Positions 55,969 to 64,000 of a stretch of DNA of 64,000 nt are shown in pieces. The position numbers and the translations under genes are program-made. Source of the DNA: Vanessa cardui (taxonomy: Eukaryota; Arthropoda; Insecta; Lepidoptera; Nymphalidae); the NCBI RefSeq assembly GCF_905220365.1, contig NC_061147.1, positions 2,294,001 to 2,358,000 of the forward strand, given 5' to 3'. Positions within the stretch are counted from its first letter, which is position 1; each line of letters opens with the position of its first letter. The notes beneath the pieces were generated by a model. That model was not told the DNA's origin. It was given only the letters and a program-made list of their open reading frames with translations, and searched no databases.

Positions 55969-58908
55969 ATGATTAATGATGACAACGACGACACATTTTT
56001 TTCTATGTCTTCTTCTTCCCATGGATTGAATAGTGACGACAGTCTTCTTAGTATTCCTACTTTAAGCGAAACCCTCGATTCTCACTTCTCAGACGTACTG
56101 AAAAATTTTAACATCGTACATATTAACGCCCAGAGTATTCCTGCACATTATCCCGACTTAGTATCGTCCTTTGAAAATAAGAACATACATGCAATCTTAG
56201 TGTCAGAATCATGGTTGAAGCCTTGCTTACCTTCTACCTCATACGCCCTTCCAGGTTTTCACCTCGTACGAAACGATCGTATTGGACGCACTGGAGGTGG
56301 TGTAGCAATATATCTCCGCTCGCACCTACCATTTAATATTATTGACCAGTCGCAGTGTCAAGCTAATCCCCATGCTGAGCACCTTTTGATAGAAGTAGTT
56401 TTCGCTCATACTAAAGTTTTGCTGGGGGTATACTACAATCCTAGTTCATCGATCGAGTATTTCTCTTCTCTCGATGATCTTTTACATAAATACGTACCCC
56501 TATATAAGCACGCAATTATTATGGGCGACTTTAACACGTGTTTATTAAGAAATGACGTCCGCTCTACTCGTTTTAGCTCCATGGTTGAAGCATCTAATTT
56601 AAATATTCTCCCACTCTCCGCGACTCACTTCTTTCCAAATTGTACTCCTTTCCTTCTAGATATTATTCTTGTTTCTTCTCTTGATTATGTTCAAAAGCAT
56701 GGTCAATGCACTGCTGCAGCTTTCCCTTATCACGACCTTATTTTCCTATCTTACAAGATTAAACCTCCTAAAATTAAACCTAAAATTCTTCTGCAACGTA
56801 ATTTTGCTGGTATGGACTTAGAGCGTCTGAAAGAGGATGCAGCTAAAATTGACTGGCAAGAAGTTTTGCTTGCACCATCTCTAGATGATCGGGTTGCAAT
56901 TTTCAATTCCTTGTTGAACCAATTGTACGACGTACACGCGCCTATTAGACCAGTCCGACTTAAGCATCTTCCTGCTCCTTGGCTTACAGATGACGTAAAA
57001 TCCTTGCAAAATAAAAAGAACGCCGCTAAAGCTAAATATAAGTGTAATGCGAGCGACGTAAATCTGGAAAAATATAAGAAAGCTAGAAATCACTGCAACA
57101 GGATTTGTAGAGACGAACAACGACGCCACATTCATAAATCTATTTTAGAGGAAGATGACACAAGTAAAGTCTGGAAATTCCTTAAATCACTTGGAGTTGG
57201 GAAAGCTAGTCAAGAAAATTACTCTCAATACTGTGACCTCGATCAGCTTAATCAGCATTTCTCATCCTCGGCTGTTATAGATGGAGCCACGAAATTAAGT
57301 ACAATAAATCAAATTCTTGCTTCATCCACTCCAGATTTCTCTCCTTTTGTTTTTAGTCTAATTACTGAAAGTGATGTTAAGAGAAACATCTTAAGTATCA
57401 ACTCTAATGCTGTTGGTTCTGACTGCATTAGTCGCAAGATGATCATTCCTATCCTTGACCTTTTGACACCTATAATCACGTCCATTCTTAATCACTCTAT
57501 AACCACGGGTAAATTTCCCTCTGCATGGAAAGATGCTCAAGTGATTCCTATACCTAAAAAACCCAACCCTTCCTGTGTTACTGATTATCGTCCAATATCT
57601 ATTCTCCCTTTCCTCTCTAAAGTCCTAGAGCGACTGGTACATCAACAGTTAAGCTTATACCTTTCCAAAAATAATCTTTTAAATCCTTTCCAATCCGGCT
57701 TTCGTCATGGTCACAGCACGACTACTGCATTAGTCAAAATTACCGATGACATTCGTTTTGGTATGGATAAGCAGCGGGTGACTGTGTTGACATTGTTGGA
57801 CTTCAGCAATGCGTTTAACAGTGTTGACTATGATATTCTCCTGGCTTTCTTAAGGTCTCTTAACATATCTCCTAAAGTAATTGACTGGTTTCATTGTTAC
57901 TTGGACGGGCGTCGGCAACGTATACGTGTTAACGATAATTATTCCAACTGGTGTGTACTAAATGCTGGCGTCCCCCAAGGTGGCGTGTTGTCCCCTCTTT
58001 TATTTTCAATATTTATTAACTCCATAACTAAACATCTATCTTCTCTCTACCACCTGTATGCTGATGATCTTCAGCTATACCTAACGTCGCATGTAAATGA
58101 CTTACCAAACTCAATAAGCATAATCAACAATGACTTAGCACACATTTCTCATTGGAGTAAAACTCATGGTCTAACAGTTAATCCAACTAAGTTGCAGGCC
58201 ATTATAATTGGTAGTCAAAAGTTATTACCGAAAATTGATTGGACTAATCTACCACCTGTGAAATTTGATGGAGTTCTTATTCCTTTTGAAGACAAGGTCA
58301 AAAACTTGGGCATAATCTTTGATAAAACGTTATCATGGATTCCGCAGGTTACCGAAGTGAGTAGAAAGATGTTTTCGGCGATTGGTTCTCTGCGTAGGTT
58401 ACAATACTTTTTGCCCATACCTACCAAAATTACGTTAGCACAAACTCTCCTATTACCAATCTTAGATTATGCCGACGTATGTTATCTCGATTTAAACGAG
58501 GAGCAACTAAATAAACTTGAGCGCATTCAAAATCTCTGTATACGGTTCATATTTGGGCTTCGCAAATATGACCATGTTTCTGAATTTCGCAAAAAGCTCA
58601 AGTGGCTTCCAGTCCGCCTTCGCAGGAATACTCGTATTCTATCATTTCTTTACTGTATCCTATTCAATCCAAAAGTTCCTCTTTATTTAAAAGAGAGATT
58701 TAAGTTCCTTGGCGCTTCTCATTGTCGCTCTCTGCGCTCCGAGGATAATTTAATTTTGAGTATCCCTTCTCACTCTTCAACTTGTTACTCAAAATCTTTT
58801 ACAATTAACGCAGCACGCTTATGGAACTCCTTGCCCTTAGCGGTACGTCGAGCTAAATCCCTTGAAATATTTAAACGTCGCATTTTCGAATATTATATTG
58901 ATACTTGA
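55969..58908 (+). CDS. CR1-like LINE ORF2: endonuclease and reverse transcriptase
   Basis: It encodes 979 residues. The endonuclease (about 45-270) shows IVHINAQSI, LVSESWL, IIMGDFNT and PYHDLIFL. The reverse transcriptase (about 500-765) shows YRPISILPFLSKVLERL, LLDFSNAFNSVDYD, AGVPQGGVLSPLLF and YADDLQLY near 697. No RNase H follows. The C terminus (FTINAARLWNSLPLAVRRAK) is the CR1/L2-like end block. The ATG at 55969 is the first in frame after the TA repeat. The frame is intact over 2.9 kb although the linked ORF1 is frameshifted. A jockey-group assignment is the main alternative. Confidence 0.9.
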   Translation: MINDDNDDTFFSMSSSSHGLNSDDSLLSIPTLSETLDSHFSDVLKNFNIVHINAQSIPAHYPDLVSSFENKNIHAILVSESWLKPCLPSTSYALPGFHLVRNDRIGRTGGGVAIYLRSHLPFNIIDQSQCQANPHAEHLLIEVVFAHTKVLLGVYYNPSSSIEYFSSLDDLLHKYVPLYKHAIIMGDFNTCLLRNDVRSTRFSSMVEASNLNILPLSATHFFPNCTPFLLDIILVSSLDYVQKHGQCTAAAFPYHDLIFLSYKIKPPKIKPKILLQRNFAGMDLERLKEDAAKIDWQEVLLAPSLDDRVAIFNSLLNQLYDVHAPIRPVRLKHLPAPWLTDDVKSLQNKKNAAKAKYKCNASDVNLEKYKKARNHCNRICRDEQRRHIHKSILEEDDTSKVWKFLKSLGVGKASQENYSQYCDLDQLNQHFSSSAVIDGATKLSTINQILASSTPDFSPFVFSLITESDVKRNILSINSNAVGSDCISRKMIIPILDLLTPIITSILNHSITTGKFPSAWKDAQVIPIPKKPNPSCVTDYRPISILPFLSKVLERLVHQQLSLYLSKNNLLNPFQSGFRHGHSTTTALVKITDDIRFGMDKQRVTVLTLLDFSNAFNSVDYDILLAFLRSLNISPKVIDWFHCYLDGRRQRIRVNDNYSNWCVLNAGVPQGGVLSPLLFSIFINSITKHLSSLYHLYADDLQLYLTSHVNDLPNSISIINNDLAHISHWSKTHGLTVNPTKLQAIIIGSQKLLPKIDWTNLPPVKFDGVLIPFEDKVKNLGIIFDKTLSWIPQVTEVSRKMFSAIGSLRRLQYFLPIPTKITLAQTLLLPILDYADVCYLDLNEEQLNKLERIQNLCIRFIFGLRKYDHVSEFRKKLKWLPVRLRRNTRILSFLYCILFNPKVPLYLKERFKFLGASHCRSLRSEDNLILSIPSHSSTCYSKSFTINAARLWNSLPLAVRRAKSLEIFKRRIFEYYIDT

Positions 58909-59118
58909 AATCGTATTTTCATCCCTTACCTTTCTCCTCCTCCAATCCTCATTTATTTTAAAATTGTGTATATGTTTTTCTTACTAGTTATGTGTGTATT
59001 TTCTCATTATATATGTATGTATTATTTTTACTACTTTATTATGTTTGTATTATAGTACACCTCCACCCTAAATTTATTTATTTATTATAATGTCCTATGC
59101 CAACCGGTTGCCTGGAAG

Positions 59119-59145
59119 AGATCGCTCTTCTAGCGATAAGGCCGC
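59119..59145 (+). ncRNA. Hairpin in the LINE 3' UTR
   Basis: ATCGCT (59121-59126) and AGCGAT (59132-59137) pair over the loop CTTCT and are followed by AAGGCCGCC. The same hairpin, with another loop, is at 61142-61156. It may be where the reverse transcriptase recognises its RNA (inference). Confidence 0.55.
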
Positions 59146-59209
59146 CGATTGTATACTGTATAACATTGTTTATTTTATTCTGTTTTAAAATTTTATGTAC
59201 TTTGCTTGG

Positions 59210-59249
59210 TGTACAATAAAGTATATTTCATTCATTCATTATATACATG
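59210..59249 (+). repeat. LINE 3' terminus with ATTC repeats
   Basis: GGTGTACAATAAAGTATATT is followed by CATTCATTCATT. Short 3'-terminal repeats are usual for CR1-like elements, which lack a poly-A tail. Confidence 0.7.
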
Positions 59250-59659
59250 AGCTTATTATTCTTTAATTTGATTACTAAAATAGTATAATTACTCAAAATT
59301 ATTAGCGTGTTTACTAATTGGTAAATGAAAGGTCACACAAGGGTGTATTCATGGTCCATTTCTGTTTCTCATTCATATAAATGACTGTACCGGTTTTTTT
59401 ATGAAACTAAAGATAACATTGATTATAACACTTTGTATTTTTAACATGAGAATATGTCAATTAATATGTACATATGATAATATGAACAGTACAAATCTTA
59501 TTAATACATAATGTATAACATAATTTGCATCAAACGTATGACATATCAAAACAAACATACTTTTAAGTATTAATAACATTCAGCTTTGCGCTGCGGCACC
59601 CACGATTAACAAAATTTGATTCTTTAATGATGAGGATACGACTTGCCTTTTATACATTT

Positions 59660-59898
59660 ATACTTTTCTTTATACTTTTAGTTACATCAATGATATTCCA
59701 TTTGCTGTCGAAACGCTTGGCCCTTGGAGTAGTGGTGCAAAAAGCTTCATCAAAAGTATAGCACCTCGCCTCATTGCCCCCACTGGTGACAGGAGGGCTG
59801 GTTCGTTTTTTGCCCAGAGGATCGGAATTGCGATTCAACGGGGAAATGCTGATAGCATTCTTGCCACCATTCCACGCGGTCAAGATTTATGTTGTTAA
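59660..59898 (+). pseudogene. LINE ORF2 C-terminal fragment
   Basis: The plus strand reads YINDIPFAVETLGPWSSGAK, SFIKSIAPRLIAPTGDRRAG and ends ILATIPRGQDLCC, stop TAA 59896-59898. It matches the common 'FAVETxGPWSxxAKxFI...RRAGSFxxQRIxIAIQRGNAxSI' tail of an insect retrotransposon protein. No catalytic domain is present. Short pieces of the same tail occur at 44996 and, reversed, at 61760. Confidence 0.7.
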
Positions 59899-60449
59899 TT
59901 CTTATGTTAATAAAGATTGTTTATTATGATTTCTATAATTATTTTATTAAGTTGTATAGTTAGTAATTATAAATATTTTTTACACGAGATTTTAATTCTG
60001 CCGTAGTATAGCTATAATGCCGTTAAGTGATCATGTGATCGATTTTCACATTTTATGGCATATTGATGATTGATGTTTTTAGAAGTATTTAGATTAGTTT
60101 TGGATATAATTGTATGGTCTTATTGTCCATAAGCTACATAGATTTACATTTTTGCCCATAGATCACTATTTCATTTAGGTAGATAACGGTTAAGATATAC
60201 CAGGGCACAATTTAAGTATTGCCATGACTGAAAATATTTCAGCAATACTCAGCTCGTAGCGACCGATACGTTAGTGTGTAACATTTTTAATCTAACATCC
60301 CACACGGTACAATGTTGACAATTAAAAACATTTCCTTTATTACATTCTTCTGAGATACCGCTGTAATCGTTTCCGTTCCTCAATTACTTGTTCCTCCCGT
60401 TGCCAGGGTTCCGTATGACTTTGAACCCTTAAGCTTGAAGTAGTTTATC

Positions 60450-60684
60450 AACAAATAACAGTACTAGGTATTGTTGTGTTCCGGTTTGAAGGGTGAGTGA
60501 GCTAGTGTAACTACAGGCACAAAGGACATAACACCTTAATTCCCAAAGTTGGTGGCACATTGATGTGGTAAGGAATAATAATAGTTAATATTTCTTACAG
60601 CGTCATTGTCTATGGGTGATGGTGACCACTTACCATCAGGTGGACCATATGCTCGTCCGCCAACATAAATACCATAAAAAAAAA
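60450..60684 (+). mobile_element. Repeat B copy, 5'-truncated
   Basis: It starts inside the family at CAAATAACAGTACTAGGTAT and continues to GTCCGCCAACATAAATACCA and a run of A. Confidence 0.78.
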
Positions 60685-60889
60685 CCAATTGTATACACCA
60701 ATAACTAAGTACTAGACCATGATGGATTCTATGGTATCATAACTTGAGAATGATCTTTGGCTTCAAACAATTTTAGTGAAATTATATAATTGTAATAAAT
60801 GTTCCAAAAAATGGTGGTGGTATTTTTTTACTATTGTGATAAAAATGGCACCTGTAGACAGACCGGCAAATCTACCATCTAATGTTGGT

Positions 60890-61075
60890 CACTTGTGTCC
60901 ATACACACTGCGTCATCAACTTTGGGAACTGAAATGTCATCTCTCGTAGTTGTTACTTCTTTAAATTGGCTCCCTCAGTTTTCAAACTGGAACACAACAA
61001 TACTAAGTATAGCTGTTTTTTCTTAATATATATTATAATGAAGGGTAATATCTACGCAGACGAGCTTGCTCAAAG
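60890..61075 (-). repeat. Repeat B, degenerate minus-strand copy
   Basis: GCGTCATCAACTTTGGGAAC, TGGAACACAACAATACTAAG and CGCAGACGAGCTTGCTCAAA follow repeat B in reverse. Confidence 0.5.
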
Positions 61076-61099
61076 CATTGAGACAAAGAAGTTTGTCAA

Positions 61100-61275
61100 T
61101 AACAAACGTTCAATCCGCTAATTAAAGGTTGTCTGTAAGAGATCGCTATAAGCGATAACATCGCCTTTAAGCACCATTATATATTTTTTACATCTCTTAT
61201 GTATGTACTCAATAACGGGTGTGTTATAAGTGTGGTACAGTAAAGTATTTAAAGTAAATAAATAAATAAATAATT
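61100..61275 (+). repeat. LINE 3' UTR with hairpin and AAT tail
   Basis: GATCGCTATAAGCGATAACA (hairpin at 61142-61156), then GTGTGGTACAGTAAAGTATT and TAAATAAATAAATAAATA parallel the 3' end of the CR1-like LINE at 59112-59240. Confidence 0.6.
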
Positions 61276-62775
61276 CTAATAATTTTATAAAAAAACATTA
61301 AACAATGTATAATACATTTAATATTAGGAAAGATTGTGCTCTAGTTCTCCCTACAACGATTTATAATCGATTTAAATCAGCTGCGAATGCCTTTATCTCC
61401 GCCATTTTTTTTTAAATAATTCTCAATTATTACGCATTAACCTATTACATTTGCCTGATAAAATAGAAGTGTTATCAAAATTGGATCATCAAAGAAAGTA
61501 TATGAGTTTTATCCATTATGATTTGAATCATTTATAGCACGCTATAGCGTCTATAGCGATAAGGCCAACTCAAAGTTTTATAAGATGCTCCTGTATATTC
61601 ATATCCTCTGCCTAATTCCCTTGTATGAGCAGGCCGAATTTATTTATGTACTTCATTATTGTACAATATTTCTTTAAATTTGTATGAAGGGTATAATTAT
61701 TTATATAAAAATAAAAAATAAATAAAGTAGTTACTGTACAAATCATGACCACGTGATACAAAGCATTTCCCCGTTGAATCGCAATTTCCGATCGTCTTTT
61801 ATTAATAGTTCAGCAAAGAATATGTCGATATTTTACGTCTGCATATTTTGTATGTGTATTTTTTATTTATTATTGGTACGGATCCCTTCAATTAAATGGG
61901 AGGCTTACATTTTGCACTTTGCTCAGTATTTTCTGTTTTACAGCTCATAGCTCATAGATGACAACAAATCACGTAACATTTCTCTAAACAGAAGCAAAAC
62001 TAATTGGTAAAAATATTGAAGTCCAATACCCAAAGTTATAAAAAATATTTATAATATACTTACAAAACTATAAAGAAAGGTTTTTTTAAAGTATTAATTT
62101 TGTCTAAATGTAATAAAGAATTAATGTCGTCCAGAAAAAAATAACTCATAATCTTTTTTAGTCACGACTTAAATATTATTATAATCGTTGTACACATGGT
62201 TGATAAATTTAATCCATAAAATGAAAAATAAAGCGCTTTTAAAATTTTTGGATATTGCTGAAACTCCAAGACAAATATCAAAGAAAAACCGAATAGCCTT
62301 AAAACAAATGAACAAATCATTTATAAAAGAGAAAGCTTCAGCTTTTTTTATTTAAACCAATAGTTTTAGAAATATTACGACACATTTAAATAAAAGCGCT
62401 AAAAAATACGCGGTGTGTGTACGACTCGGCACGGGCGAATAAATCGGTTAGCCAATATTCATGTCTCATTGTTTGAAAAATAGCACGCTATGAAATCCTT
62501 TTTCACCCGCGCTGAATCGGGATGCGGTCCTAGATTATTTATATATCATTCGATATAGAAGGAAACCACGTATCTAATTATAACGGTGCCGGATCCTAGT
62601 CTAAAATATTTATGAGATCTTTTATTTATAATAATTTTTTTGCAATTCTTCCGGGCAATTTGCCCATAAATGGTAATACCCAAATCGTAATATAAGATAT
62701 ACCTAAGTATTATTTCTTCATTATATATGAACCATAAAAAGTAAGATAGATCATATCAATATGTCCTAACTGGTT

Positions 62776-63025
62776 TAAGACCTTCTTCCTTTTTGAGATG
62801 ATAGTTCCAAGCTTATTCCACCACACTGGTCCAACGCACCCGCAGTAGTTTATGTGGTATCATTCGCCACGTTCAGACCACATACTGTTTTCTTTAATCG
62901 AAATTATATAATCACAAATTAATCATATGAAATGTCATTGTATTTGCCCGGGTTTGGACTTGAAATCTGAATAGAATGAAAAGTTTCCTATTCAAAACCT
63001 TTGTTCTAACCACTGCTTCATAGAA
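62776..63025 (-). repeat. SINE-A, highly degenerate minus-strand copy
   Basis: GGTTTAAGACCTTCTTCC, AGCTTATTCCACCACACTGG and TTCTAACCACTGCTTCATAG keep the SINE-A order. Much of the sequence has changed, so this is an old copy. Confidence 0.5.
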
Positions 63026-63455
63026 ACGGCACAAATTCAAGCAATAATAGACTTTTAAAAGGAAAAGTTTAAAGCTTATTTATCCATAGCAGAAAAACCA
63101 GATAATCTCATCGAATTTTCGGCAAAGTAATTCTGCATGCGACGCCTAAAATTCAAATTTTACGACACAGACACCTTGGTTTTGGCATTAACATTTATGA
63201 AGGCTGTTTATATTTAGGAATGCTTTTCGCAAGGGAAAAAAACGACGGTAAATCCGTGAAAATGTCTTGAGGAAAATGTTGCATAAAACTTTTGATGTAA
63301 AGGTTTTTAAAATCGCGGAGATTGGGTTGGCATCGCAATGCACGGGCGATTGCATATGGAATAATTCTATAATATATATGCACAAACGATTAGATAAATG
63401 GTTGGTCTGGCTTTGTAATCTCATCGCTGTGGGCGTGTGTTACCGATTTGATTTT

Positions 63456-64000
63456 ATGTCAGTTAACATTTATGCGACAGACATGTTACTAGTTACAATC
63501 ATAACTTTATCCTTAATCAAATACGCGACCTTGGAATGTATCATTGATAACAGAACTCCAAATAATGATTTCGAAATCGAACTTCATAAGGATCTTCTGT
63601 GTAATTATAAAATGTTTGAACCACCCGATAAAAGATTAACGCAAATCGATGTAAGAGTTGTTTTAAAGTATTTTAACTTTGACGACAAAGAAGAACTTTT
63701 TACGATAGACACGTGGATGTATATGATCTGGAACGATCCGAGACTTAAGTGGAATCCGGAAGATTACGACGGGATAGATAGAATCAACATGAGATCAATG
63801 CACATATGGACACCACAACCATTTCTGTATCACAAGGAAGATTTCTATGAATATGAATCACTTTACTATCCCGTGCGATGTACTATTATTAGTACCGGCA
63901 ATGTAACGTGTATTCCTCGTGCCACTCATACTGTTCTTTGTAAGACTACATTGGACAATTGGCCATTTGATGCACATAATTGCACACTTAAATTTAGTAT
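63456..64000 (+). CDS. Divergent nicotinic acetylcholine receptor subunit, 5' part
   Basis: The frame is open to the window end (181 codons from 63456) with no intron. The extracellular ligand-binding domain is clear: LHKDLLCNYKMFEPP (first helix), DTWMYMIWNDPRLKWNPEDY (loop D region), HIWTPQPFLYH (loop A, usually WxPD) and the Cys-loop CKTTLDNWPFDAHNC with exactly 13 residues between cysteines. Such subunits form pentameric ligand-gated cation channels in neuronal membranes. Loop A has lost the Asp and the loop E Trp is missing, as in divergent insect subunits. The start is uncertain: in-frame ATGs at 63378, 63456 and 63483 all give a hydrophobic signal-like N terminus (for 63483, MLLVTIITLSLIKYATLEC). 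The transmembrane half lies beyond the window. Confidence 0.85.
   Translation, partial: MSVNIYATDMLLVTIITLSLIKYATLECIIDNRTPNNDFEIELHKDLLCNYKMFEPPDKRLTQIDVRVVLKYFNFDDKEELFTIDTWMYMIWNDPRLKWNPEDYDGIDRINMRSMHIWTPQPFLYHKEDFYEYESLYYPVRCTIISTGNVTCIPRATHTVLCKTTLDNWPFDAHNCTLKFS

Larger units (their letters stand above)
49070..59249 (+). mobile_element. CR1-like LINE split by a nested LINE
   Basis: A plus-strand ORF1 (49070-49803), a T-rich spacer, an ORF2 with endonuclease and reverse transcriptase (55969-58908), a hairpin-bearing 3' UTR and terminal ATTC repeats at about 59229-59240 line up as one element. Position 49932 and 55498 are its two sides after removing the inserted LINE and one target copy. 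The true 5' end probably lies upstream of 49070 and was not found. That ORF1 and ORF2 belong to the same element is an inference from order, strand, the T-rich spacer on both sides and the target duplication. Confidence 0.65.
59250..63377. other. Intergenic region before the receptor gene
   Basis: It contains a LINE ORF2 tail (59660-59898), repeat B (60450 plus; 60890 minus), a LINE 3' UTR (61100-61275), a 40-base reversed LINE-tail match near 61760-61800 and a degenerate SINE-A (62776, minus). The stretch 62400-62560 is more GC-rich and unassigned. Confidence 0.6.

Noticed and set aside
63188..63424. Two minus-strand ORFs of 62 and 78 codons
   Set aside because: They overlap the receptor's upstream in-frame region on the other strand; no family match was recognised.

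Overview
The window is eukaryotic, AT-rich genomic DNA with multi-exon genes, long introns and a dense load of interspersed repeats. It looks like an insect and very probably a butterfly or moth (inference). The grounds are the repeat families (a tRNA-derived SINE of the type abundant in nymphalid butterflies, and LINE 3' ends typical of Lepidoptera), a membrane-type trehalase, and short TTAGG runs. No bacterial, CRISPR or prophage features are present.

Layout from left to right. Positions 1-14817 hold the 3' end of a trehalase gene (+): two shared exons (761-869 and 3184-3313), a normal last exon encoding a cytosolic tail (14688-14817) and a possible alternative last exon (4082-4154). Positions 18310-31241 hold a complete eight-exon papain-family (C1A) cysteine protease of 411 residues (+), whose prodomain appears to contain two I29-like segments. 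Positions 37529-39327 hold an apparently complete DD82E (Sailor-type) DNA transposon with matched terminal inverted repeats, a TA target duplication and an intron-containing transposase (-). Positions 40796-44470 hold a complete three-exon MFS sugar/trehalose-type transporter of 475 residues (+). Positions 49070-59240 hold a nested retrotransposon pair. A full-length, ORF-intact I-type LINE with RNase H (-, 49933-55484) is flanked by a 13-base target-site duplication. It lies inside a CR1-like LINE (+), splitting that element's frameshifted ORF1 (49070-49803) from its intact ORF2 (55969-58908). From about 63456 to the window end is the 5' part of a divergent nicotinic acetylcholine receptor (Cys-loop) subunit (+).

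The host genes do not form an operon-like unit. Trehalase (hydrolyses trehalose outside the cell) and the MFS transporter (likely sugar carrier) are thematically related, but their proximity may be chance. Introns and intergenic DNA are filled with at least five repeat families, named here SINE-A (tRNA-derived), repeat B, SINE-C (tRNA-derived), repeat D and MITE-E, plus many LINE 3' fragments. Exon boundaries were read by eye from splice signals, phase and protein family fit. Repeat boundaries are approximate unless a target-site duplication is stated.
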